5,228 bases of DNA. It comes from Clostridiales bacterium (GTDB taxonomy: Bacteria; Bacillota; Clostridia; Oscillospirales; Acutalibacteraceae). The position numbers and the translations under genes were made by a program. The stretch is from contig JAAVYX010000016.1 of assembly GCA_022791355.1 (NCBI GenBank), positions 1-5,228 of the forward strand, written 5' to 3'. This document shows, piece after piece, positions 1 to 5,228 of the stretch. The notes below the pieces were generated by a model. The model saw nothing but the letters and a program-made list of their open reading frames with translations, was not told the DNA's origin and ran no database searches. How positions within the stretch are numbered: the first letter of the stretch is position 1; every line of letters starts with the position of its first letter.

Positions 1-204
1 CTCCCCCTCGGGCAGGTGGGAAAAGTGCTTGAAAATGTAGTCCGACACCACGATGGACAGCACCGCGTCTCCCAAAAACTCCAGCCGTTCGTTGGAGCCC
101 TCGGGCAAGCGCATCTCGTTGGCGTAGGAGGAGTGAGAAAGGGCTCGCTCCAGCAGCTTTTTGTTTCGAAAGGTATAGCCGATTTTCTCTTCCAGTTTCT
201 TCAT
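1..204 (-). CDS. rnc: Ribonuclease III, N-terminal part (cut by window edge)
   Basis: RNase III cleaves double-stranded RNA in rRNA processing and mRNA turnover in the cytoplasm. Only the first 68 residues are visible. The family signature NERLEFLGDAVL is at residues 38-49 and includes the acidic residues E39, E42 and D46, which match the conserved catalytic/metal-site acids of the family. The preceding LLERALSHSSYANE stretch and the following HLPEGE are also typical. The rest of the nuclease domain and the dsRNA-binding domain lie outside the window. The ATG at 204 is chosen because MKKLEEKIGY is the usual start of the family and there is no better in-frame start upstream. The ribosome binding site is weak (an AGG about 9 nt before the ATG). 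The gene follows plsX after a 444-base non-coding gap, not after acpP as is common in Firmicutes. Confidence 0.95.
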   Translation of the reverse strand, partial: MKKLEEKIGYTFRNKKLLERALSHSSYANEMRLPEGSNERLEFLGDAVLSIVVSDYIFKHFSHLPEGE

Positions 205-225
205 AGCTCACAACCTGATTTCCGG

Positions 226-279
226 ATAATATTTTCCTTAGAGTCTGCATGTATAGTGGGAAGCTAGCGTGTGTTTGAA
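226..279 (-). promoter_or_regulatory. Candidate promoter(s) ahead of rnc
   Basis: Two weak minus-strand sigma-A-like options exist. In one, TTCAAA (279-274) and TATACA (255-250) are separated by 18 nt. In the other, TATACA serves as -35 and TATTAT (231-226) as -10, also 18 nt apart, which would start the transcript only about 14 bases before the rnc ATG. Each box differs from consensus, and AT-rich leader sequence produces such matches by chance. A local promoter would be reasonable given the long gap after plsX. Confidence 0.22.
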
Positions 280-311
280 AACCAAAGAATTGACGTAGAT
301 TTATCTGCGGC

Positions 312-463
312 CGCTCTAAGCGAATGGCCCAAGATCGGCCATTCCTTCGTCCAGGCGCTAAAGCGCCCTCTAAGAGCGTCCCTTGCGATACGCAGCGGAC
401 AGCCTTCGGCTGTTCGCTCAAGCCCCTCGCAGCACAATCTTCGTTTTGAGAATTTTTGACCTC
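312..463. other. Cluster of inverted repeats; candidate structured RNA or dispersed repeat element
   Basis: Several stems lie side by side. Stem 322-329/337-344 (GAATGGCC with GGCCATTC) is 8 bp with a 7-nt loop. Stem 354-358/363-367 (GGCGC with GCGCC) has a 4-nt loop. Both are enclosed by 312-317/373-378 (CGCTCT with AGAGCG), giving a possible three-way junction. A small stem is at 384-387/391-394. The strongest is 394-404/408-418, an 11-bp stem with a 3-nt loop that is fully paired on the plus strand using one G-U pair; on the minus strand that pair becomes A-C. A 5-bp pairing 417-421/446-450 and a 4-bp pairing 448-451/460-463 extend it but compete with neighbours. The direction of transcription is undecided. 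No known riboswitch or ncRNA family was recognised. Only one copy is present in this window, so calling it a repeat family is inference. Confidence 0.5.
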
Positions 464-494
464 TCCTTGCCTGGACAAATATACGTCGCTTGGT

Positions 495-506
495 CGTTTT
501 AAAACG
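495..506. repeat. Perfect 12-bp palindrome CGTTTTAAAACG
   Basis: The sequence reads identically on both strands, with no spacer. It lies about 45 bases beyond the inverted-repeat cluster, on the plsX side. Such a site could bind a dimeric regulator or mark the boundary of an inserted element, but nothing here decides between these, and chance is not excluded for an AT-rich core. Confidence 0.5.
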
Positions 507-603
507 CAGGATAGCGTCTGCAAAAGGCAGCTTTCAGCCGGCCAAGACGGCTTTTCGCAGGCCGCACCGGCGCATGGCGGGAACTTATGGCACGGCGCGG
601 TCG

Positions 604-634
604 AAAACGGCCTGTGCAAAGAGCATGTACAGGC
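604..634 (-). terminator. Possible weak terminator after plsX
   Basis: On the minus strand, 15 bases after the plsX stop codon, GCCTGT (634-629) can pair with ACAGGC (615-610) around a 13-nt loop. After CG comes a run of four T (607-604). An alternative 6-bp pairing, AGAGCA with TGCTCT (640-635/625-620), overlaps it. The stem is short, the loop large and the T-run minimal, so read-through into the gap is likely. Confidence 0.25.
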
Positions 635-648
635 TGCTCTATCCGCTT

Positions 649-1665
649 TTACTGCTGCTCGCTTTGTTTCGCCTCGGCCATTTTGGACAAATCCGCCGAT
701 ATAGCGCCGATCACGTCGCCCTCCACCGAGAGCTTGGCCTGCCGGACGGCGTTTTTGATAGCCAGGGCGTTGGAGCTGCCGTGGGCCTTGATGACCGGCT
801 TGCGGATACCCATGAGAGGCGCGCCGCCGATGGTGGCGTAGTCCATTTTGGACTTGAGGCCCTTGAGCCCGGGCATGACCATGGAAGCCGCGATTTTGGA
901 TTTGAAATTCGCCTTGAAAATCTCCTTGACCATACCGAACATGGTCCCGGCCACCCCCTCGGTCAGCTTCAAGACCACATTGCCGGTAAACCCGTCGGTA
1001 ACGACAATGTCGCAGAAGCCGGCGGGAATGTCCCGGGCCTCGGCGTTGCCGATGAAGTTGACCGGGGCCTTTTGCAGCAGGGCGTAGGTCTGCCGCTGTA
1101 GGTCTCCTCCCTTGGTCTCCTCCGCGCCGATGTTGAGCAGGCCAACGGTGGGGTTCTCCAGACCCTGCACCTTTTTCATGTACACCGAGGCCATCACCGC
1201 GAACTGTACCAGCATCTCGGGCCGGCACTCGGCGTTGGCGCCGATGTCCAAAAGGAGAAAATGGCCGTTCTTTGCGGGAATGAAGGAGGCCAGCGCCGCC
1301 CGCTTTACCCCCTTGATCCGTTTGACGATAAAGGTCGCCCCCACCACCACCGCGCCGGTGGAGCCGGCCGAAACAAAGGCGTCTCCCTGCTCCTCGGCCA
1401 GGGCCTTAAGCCCCACGGCCAGGGAGCTGTTGGCTTTGGACTTGATGACCTCGCCGGGCTCGTCGTGCATGGTTAGTATGTCCGGCGCGTGGAGGATATC
1501 CATATGCGCCAAGGAAATTCCGTTCTCCCCGGCGCATTTGCCGATGGCCTCCGCGTCGCCCGACAGGAGAATTTCCACCCCCAGCTCCTTTACGGCCATT
1601 TCGGCCCCCTTCAGGATTTCCAGCGGCGCGTTGTCCCCGCCGAAAGCGTCCAGTACGATCTTCAT
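649..1665 (-). CDS. plsX: Phosphate acyltransferase PlsX
   Basis: PlsX converts acyl-ACP and phosphate into acyl-phosphate, the donor used by PlsY for the first acylation of glycerol-3-phosphate in phospholipid synthesis. It acts as a peripheral membrane enzyme. The 338-aa product has the normal family length and its hallmark motifs in order: DAFGGDNAP (6-14), SAGSTGA (99-105), DIGAN (140-144), NIG followed by EETKG (178-186), GN.EARD (206-212), DGFTGN (224-229), a GGAPLMG segment (280-286) and KAHGSS (293-298). The ATG at 1665 gives the canonical MKIVLDAFGGD start and is preceded by AGGAGAGGA, with 5 to 9 nt spacing. It lies 58 bases after the DUF3592-like gene. No FapR gene or rpmF is next to it here. 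No truncation or missing motif was seen. The residue most different from the usual GGAPLLG is the M at 285, a conservative change. Confidence 0.98.
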   Translation of the reverse strand: MKIVLDAFGGDNAPLEILKGAEMAVKELGVEILLSGDAEAIGKCAGENGISLAHMDILHAPDILTMHDEPGEVIKSKANSSLAVGLKALAEEQGDAFVSAGSTGAVVVGATFIVKRIKGVKRAALASFIPAKNGHFLLLDIGANAECRPEMLVQFAVMASVYMKKVQGLENPTVGLLNIGAEETKGGDLQRQTYALLQKAPVNFIGNAEARDIPAGFCDIVVTDGFTGNVVLKLTEGVAGTMFGMVKEIFKANFKSKIAASMVMPGLKGLKSKMDYATIGGAPLMGIRKPVIKAHGSSNALAIKNAVRQAKLSVEGDVIGAISADLSKMAEAKQSEQQ

Positions 1666-1723
1666 ATGTATCCTCTCCTGTCCTTATGAAAGTTTCGGGT
1701 TTAAAGACCGCAGTCCGCGCGTT

Positions 1724-2299
1724 TTACGCGTCCCGCGCTCCCTTCGGATTTCGTGTTCGGATTCCTTGTATGAATAAGAAGCAGCCCACGGTCCAAAAAG
1801 CAATCGCAAAAAGGAGGGGACACTTCACCAGATAGAACATCGCGCCAAAGACGGCAAAACAAAACCCGGCTATAAACTGTACCGCCTTCATATTCCCACA
1901 CGAAAAGGCCAGAAACAGACAGGGAAAAGTCAGAAAAACAAGTCCGCCTAAAAGCAGGGGCAGATTGGCGCTCTGCTCCGTAAAAACGACCCTTTCCGGG
2001 TTGTCGGGATCATATTTTATAGACTCCCAGCTGCCTAATTCCGGAACATTGCCAGTGACATAATCTGTCATAACGGTATATTCCTCGTTGTTCGCAAGAA
2101 AAGAATAGTACAGCCAATACGTCGTTTTTTCCTCTGTCGATTCATACGGCTTCTTATCCGTATAGACGGCCGCCGTCTCCACCCAACGGCGGCTTTGTAT
2201 CTCTTTTTCATAGACGTCCTTGGCGCCCAAAAAGGTGATGAAAAGACCTACAAGCGCAAAGGCAGCCATAAAGAAAGGCAGCAACGGATTCCTTTTCAC
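1724..2299 (-). CDS. DUF3592-like membrane protein of unknown function
   Basis: The function is unknown. The 191-aa product has one N-terminal hydrophobic segment (about 6-26), a soluble region (about 27-110), then three hydrophobic segments (about 112-133, 137-157 and 160-180) and a short basic C-terminus. The soluble part has the DUF3592 pattern: W39 followed by a beta-like stretch, YYSF (64-67), a central EEYTV (72-76), and IKYDPDNPERVVF (94-106) just before the membrane. The assignment rests on this pattern and architecture, not on a search. The start is GTG at 2299, supported by a strong purine-rich ribosome site. The gene begins 16 nt after trmFO stops, so it is probably co-transcribed. 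GC over 1741-2280 is about 47% by direct count, against about 67-72% in sampled lines of neighbouring genes, which suggests later insertion into the operon or different selection. Confidence 0.75.
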   Translation of the reverse strand: MKRNPLLPFFMAAFALVGLFITFLGAKDVYEKEIQSRRWVETAAVYTDKKPYESTEEKTTYWLYYSFLANNEEYTVMTDYVTGNVPELGSWESIKYDPDNPERVVFTEQSANLPLLLGGLVFLTFPCLFLAFSCGNMKAVQFIAGFCFAVFGAMFYLVKCPLLFAIAFWTVGCFLFIQGIRTRNPKGARDA

Positions 2300-2315
2300 A
2301 GCGGCCTCCCTCCTC
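2300..2315 (-). promoter_or_regulatory. Ribosome binding site that fixes the GTG start of the DUF3592-like gene
   Basis: The minus-strand run AGGAGGGAGG occupies 2314-2305 and fills most of the space between the trmFO stop (2318-2316) and the GTG at 2299. Either GGGAGG (5 nt spacing) or AGGAGG (9 nt) can serve. It supports GTG over any internal ATG and implies coupling with trmFO translation. Confidence 0.75.
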
Positions 2316-3662
2316 TTACGGCTTGGTCATCCCCTTTTCTTCTCCTTGACTGCCCGTCAACCCCTGCGCGTCAAACCAGGCCAGCGACCGGGCGGACAGG
2401 GCTGCGTACCGCGCCTGCTTGTCCCGTATGCGCTCGGGCAGGGGGGGCAGCACCCCGAAGTTGGCCCCCATAGGCTGGAAGTGTTTGACGGTTTCATCGC
2501 TGATATACCGGGCCAGCGCGCCGGTCATGGCGGTATCCGGCGGGACGAAGGGCGCCTCGCCCTTCAGCCGTCCCACGGCGTTGATACCGGCCAGAATACC
2601 GGCCGCCGCTGATTCCATATACCCCTCTACCCCGGATAGCTGACCGGCGATAAACACCTGGGGCCGGGCGCGCAGGGAAAAGTCAGCACTCAGCAGCCGG
2701 GGCGAATCGATAAAGGAGTTGCGGTGCATGACCCCGTAGCGGACGAACTCGGCCTCCCGCAGGCCGGGAATCATGGAAAAGACCCGTTTTTGCTCGGGAA
2801 ATTTCAGATTGGTCTGAAAGCCCACCAGATTATACATACTGCCAGCGGCGTTTTCCCGCCGCAGCTGCACCACCGCCCAGGGACGATGGCCGGTGCGGGG
2901 GTCCTTGAGCCCCACCGGCTTCAAGGGGCCGAACCGGATGGTATCCGCCCCTCTTTTGGCCATGATCTCGATGGGCATACAGCCCTCGTATACGGTCAAA
3001 GGCTTATCAAAGTTCTTGAGAGGGGCGGCCTCGGCCCCGGTCAGGGCGGCGCAAAAGGCCTCGTATTCCTCCCTGTTCATGGGACAGTTGATATAGTCCC
3101 CCTCGCCCTCCTCCCCCCGGCCGTACCGGGAGGCCCGGAAGGCGACCGACATATCCACGCTGTCGGCCGTTACGATGGGGGCGGCCGCGTCGAAAAAGCT
3201 GAGGGTGTCCCTGCCGCACAGGGCCTTGATATCCTCGGCCAGGGCCCCGTCGGTCAGAGGGCCAGTGGCAAGGATGGTCACCCCTTCACGGGGAACCTGA
3301 TCCACCCGCTCCTCGATCAGCCGAATACGGGGGTGGTTTCTGATTTTCTCGGTGACGTAGCCGGAAAAAACCTCCCGGTCCACGGCCAGCGCCCCGCCGG
3401 CGGCCACGCCGCTGACGGCCGCCGCCTCCATACAGATCGACCCCAGCCGCCGCATCTCCTCCTTTAAAAGGCCCGCGGCCGACTCCAGCCGGGCGGCCTT
3501 TAGGGAGTTGGAACAGACCAGCTCGGCCAGCAGAGGCGAATGATGGGCAGGCGACATACAGGCCGGCTTCATCTCGTATAAATCCACGCGGGCTCCCCGG
3601 TTGGCCGCGGCCCAGGCCGCCTCGCATCCGCAGAGCCCCGCCCCGATAACGGTCAGTCTCAT
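2316..3662 (-). CDS. trmFO: Methylenetetrahydrofolate-tRNA-(uracil-5-)-methyltransferase TrmFO
   Basis: TrmFO methylates U54 in the T-loop of tRNAs, using methylenetetrahydrofolate as carbon donor and FAD as reductant, in the cytoplasm. The 448-aa product has normal family length. The FAD-binding dinucleotide fold is at the N-terminus (VIGAGLCGCEAA, 5-16). The two cysteines known to matter in the Bacillus enzyme are present: C50 in ELVCSNSLK and C228 in VYEGCMPIE. Other family blocks include RFGPLKPVGL (243-252), YNLVGFQTNLK (277-287), MHRNSFID (312-319) and AGQLSGVEGYMESAAAG (339-355). The start is ATG 3662, with AAGGAG 8 nt upstream. It overlaps the topA stop by 4 nt (ATGA), which suggests translational coupling. 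The topA-trmFO pairing is widespread in Firmicutes. The last dozen residues (GSQGEEKGMTKP) look like an unconserved tail. Confidence 0.97.
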   Translation of the reverse strand: MRLTVIGAGLCGCEAAWAAANRGARVDLYEMKPACMSPAHHSPLLAELVCSNSLKAARLESAAGLLKEEMRRLGSICMEAAAVSGVAAGGALAVDREVFSGYVTEKIRNHPRIRLIEERVDQVPREGVTILATGPLTDGALAEDIKALCGRDTLSFFDAAAPIVTADSVDMSVAFRASRYGRGEEGEGDYINCPMNREEYEAFCAALTGAEAAPLKNFDKPLTVYEGCMPIEIMAKRGADTIRFGPLKPVGLKDPRTGHRPWAVVQLRRENAAGSMYNLVGFQTNLKFPEQKRVFSMIPGLREAEFVRYGVMHRNSFIDSPRLLSADFSLRARPQVFIAGQLSGVEGYMESAAAGILAGINAVGRLKGEAPFVPPDTAMTGALARYISDETVKHFQPMGANFGVLPPLPERIRDKQARYAALSARSLAWFDAQGLTGSQGEEKGMTKP

Positions 3663-5228
3663 CCTTGGGTCTCCTTACCGGCCGCCTTTTTATCGGACTT
3701 TTCCGCCGTCTTCTTGGCGGTGGACTTGGCCGCCGTCTTTTTCGCCGCCGGCTTGGCGGGGGGGTTCTTGGCCGCCGTTTTTCCTGCGGACTTGCCGGCG
3801 GATTTGGACGCCGCCTTCTCTGTGGACTTGGACGCCGTTTTGGCGGAGGACTTGGCGGCGGTTTTCTTAGCCGTCTCGGGCGCGTCGTCGTTGAGCTCGG
3901 AGGGCGCGTTTTTACGGCTCTTGCGCTCGGCCTTGGTGGAGTAACCGCAGGCCTCGTCCAGACAGGCGATGATACCGCCCCGCTGCTTAAACAGGGTCTT
4001 GCCGCACTCGGGACATTTTTCGGCCGTGGGCGTATCCCAGGTCATGAAGCCGCAGGCCGCTCCCTTTTCGCAGCCGAAATACTTGTGCCCATTCTTGGAC
4101 TTTCTCTCCAAAATCTTGCCGCCGCACAAGGGGCATAAGCCGGGGGTTTCCTTGACGATGGGCTTGGTGTTTTTACATTCGGGATAGCCGGGACAGGCCA
4201 AAAACTTGCCGAACCGGCCGGATTTGATGACCATCTTACGCCCGCAGAGCTCGCAGGTTACGTCGGTCTCAATATCCGGCACCTTCAGGCGCACCCCGTC
4301 CATGGCCTTCTCGGCTTCCTCCAAGGTGTGCTCGAACTTACCGTAAAACTGGTCGATAACCTTCACCCAGCCCAGCTTGCCCTCCTCGATGGTATCCAGC
4401 TCCTTCTCCATGTCGGCTGTGAAGCCCACGTCCACAAAGGTGGCGAAATGATCCATCAACAAACCGGTGACCACCTCGCCCAAGGGGGTGGGCTTTAAGG
4501 ATTTCTTCTCCCGTTCGATGTATTCCCTTCCCAATATATTGGAGATGATGGGCGCGTAGGTGGAGGGACGGCCGATGCCGTATTCGTCCAGGGCTTTGAT
4601 GAGGGTGGGCTCGGTGTACCGGGCCGGGGGCTGGGTGAAGTGCTGGTTGCCCTCCATGCTTTTGACCCCCAGTACGTCCTTTTCGGCCAGGGGCGGCAGG
4701 GCCCCGCCGGTCTCGTCCTCCTCCTCGTCCTTCCCCTCCTCGTACAGGGCGGTATAGCCGTCGAACCGGACGGTGTAGCCGCTGGCCTTGAACAGGTAAT
4801 TTTCCCCGTCCCCGGCCGTCTCGGCCAGGATGCCGGCCGAGATGGTATCCTGTATGCAGGCGGCCATCAGGCTGGCGATAAACCGCTCCCAGACCAGCCG
4901 GTAGAGCTTATACTGATCCAGGGTCAGACTATCCCGCACCTGGTCGGGCGACAGGCTGGCCACGGTGGGCCGGATGGCCTCGTGCGCGTCCTGCGCGCCG
5001 GACTTGGTTTTGTAGTACCGGGGCTTTTCGGGCAGATAGTTTTGTCCATACCGCCCGGTGATGTAGGCGTTGCCGGCCGCTCTGGCCTCCTCGGAAATGC
5101 GCAGGGAGTCGGTACGCATATAGGTGATAAGGCCCATGGTGCCCAGGCCTTCCACGTCCACGCCTTCATACAGCTCCTGGGCGGCCTTCATGGTGCGCCG
5201 GGCCTGGAAGCCCAGCTTCCGGGAAGCC
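3659..5228 (-). CDS. topA: DNA topoisomerase I, C-terminal part (5' end outside window)
   Basis: TopA is a type IA topoisomerase that relaxes negative supercoils. The visible 522 residues begin mid-protein at ASRKLGFQARRTMKAAQ; the TOPRIM domain and roughly 260 N-terminal residues are missing beyond the edge. The motif GLITYMRTDS holds the catalytic tyrosine (codon 5122-5120, visible residue 36). AHEAIRPT (visible 81-88) and GIGRPSTYA (217-225) follow. Three zinc ribbons, each with four cysteines, lie at about visible residues 325-351, 365-392 and 405-427 (4255-4175, 4135-4052 and 4015-3947). The last 70 residues are a low-complexity Lys/Ala/Ser/Thr tail, likely a nonspecific DNA-binding arm. 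The acidic stretch EEGKDEEEDE at 163-172 is a probable surface loop. The TGA stop overlaps the trmFO start (ATGA). Confidence 0.97.
   Translation of the reverse strand, partial: ASRKLGFQARRTMKAAQELYEGVDVEGLGTMGLITYMRTDSLRISEEARAAGNAYITGRYGQNYLPEKPRYYKTKSGAQDAHEAIRPTVASLSPDQVRDSLTLDQYKLYRLVWERFIASLMAACIQDTISAGILAETAGDGENYLFKASGYTVRFDGYTALYEEGKDEEEDETGGALPPLAEKDVLGVKSMEGNQHFTQPPARYTEPTLIKALDEYGIGRPSTYAPIISNILGREYIEREKKSLKPTPLGEVVTGLLMDHFATFVDVGFTADMEKELDTIEEGKLGWVKVIDQFYGKFEHTLEEAEKAMDGVRLKVPDIETDVTCELCGRKMVIKSGRFGKFLACPGYPECKNTKPIVKETPGLCPLCGGKILERKSKNGHKYFGCEKGAACGFMTWDTPTAEKCPECGKTLFKQRGGIIACLDEACGYSTKAERKSRKNAPSELNDDAPETAKKTAAKSSAKTASKSTEKAASKSAGKSAGKTAAKNPPAKPAAKKTAAKSTAKKTAEKSDKKAAGKETQG
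3662..3871 (-). repeat. Low-complexity Lys/Ala-rich coding repeat at the topA 3' end
   Basis: The 70 codons before the topA stop encode 20 Lys and 20 Ala by direct count, the rest mostly Ser, Thr and Gly, in irregular AKK/TAAK/SAGK units. The DNA shows imperfect repeats built on CTTGGCGGCG- and GACGCCG-like blocks (plus-strand reading). Such tails resemble histone H1 C-termini. Unit number is likely to vary between strains because the DNA repeats favour slippage, which is inference. Confidence 0.8.

Larger units (their letters stand above)
205..648. other. Gene-free gap between plsX and rnc, where acpP would be expected
   Basis: This 444-base stretch contains no minus-strand reading frame of acyl-carrier-protein length and no DSL-type phosphopantetheine attachment motif. 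Plus-strand frames crossing it have no recognisable protein features. GC varies along it: about 42% in 241-300 and about 58% in 301-360, against 67-72% in sampled lines of plsX and trmFO. It holds a possible weak plsX terminator (604-634), a perfect 12-bp palindrome (495-506), a cluster of strong inverted repeats (about 312-418, with weaker ones to 463), and the leader of rnc (205-270). No decayed remnant of acpP was recognised. Confidence 0.85.

Noticed and set aside
394..457. The 11-bp hairpin plus downstream T-run as a plus-strand terminator
   Set aside because: The T-run (453-457) is about 35 bases beyond the stem, and there is no plus-strand gene upstream to terminate. The closer 417-421/446-450 stem has a 24-nt loop and is weak.
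271..459. 62-aa plus-strand frame across the hairpin cluster
   Set aside because: Its residues are dictated by the inverted repeats and it shows no protein-like features. It is more likely a spurious translation of a structured element.
205..648. tRNA, CRISPR array or known riboswitch in the gap
   Set aside because: There is no cloverleaf with a T-loop GTTCRA motif, no regularly spaced direct repeats, and no recognisable riboswitch core.
490..1101. 203-aa plus-strand open frame starting in the gap and running over the plsX 3' end
   Set aside because: Most of it is the complement of plsX. The part in the gap shows no motif, and no convincing ribosome site precedes its start.
1112..1777. 221-aa plus-strand open frame opposite plsX
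   Set aside because: It is antisense to plsX and extends into the next gene. Composition is Ser/Pro/Arg-rich, with no recognisable motif.
2724..3467. 247-aa plus-strand open frame opposite trmFO
   Set aside because: It lies wholly antisense to a clear trmFO gene, is rich in Gly/Pro/His/Arg, and has no domain pattern. Long antisense frames are expected in GC-rich coding DNA.

Overview
The window suggests a GC-rich Clostridia-class Firmicute. The Oscillospiraceae type (Flavonifractor or Intestinimonas relatives) is my guess, based on gene content, high GC and protein style; no database search was possible. All five recognisable genes lie on the minus strand, so transcription runs from position 5228 toward position 1.

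In transcription order: (1) the C-terminal part of topA (DNA topoisomerase I), entering from the right edge. It carries the catalytic tyrosine region, three four-cysteine zinc ribbons and a long Lys/Ala/Ser tail. (2) trmFO, the folate/FAD-dependent tRNA m5U54 methyltransferase, joined to topA by a 4-nt ATGA stop/start overlap. (3) A 191-aa DUF3592-like membrane protein with a GTG start, 16 nt after trmFO, clearly lower in GC than its neighbours. (4) plsX, the phosphate acyltransferase of phospholipid synthesis. (5) A 444-base stretch with no credible gene, then the first 68 codons of rnc (ribonuclease III), which leaves through the left edge.

The genes are housekeeping: DNA topology, tRNA modification, membrane lipid synthesis and RNA processing. 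Tight spacing from topA to plsX suggests one transcription unit. The unusual part is 205-648. In many Firmicutes plsX is followed by acpP and then rnc, but here no acyl carrier protein gene is present on either strand. The gap instead holds a dense set of inverted repeats (about 312-418) that could fold into a branched structure, flanked by AT-richer sequence and a 12-bp perfect palindrome. This looks like a structured RNA or a small dispersed repeat element. It is the most likely undescribed item here, but its function cannot be read from this window alone.
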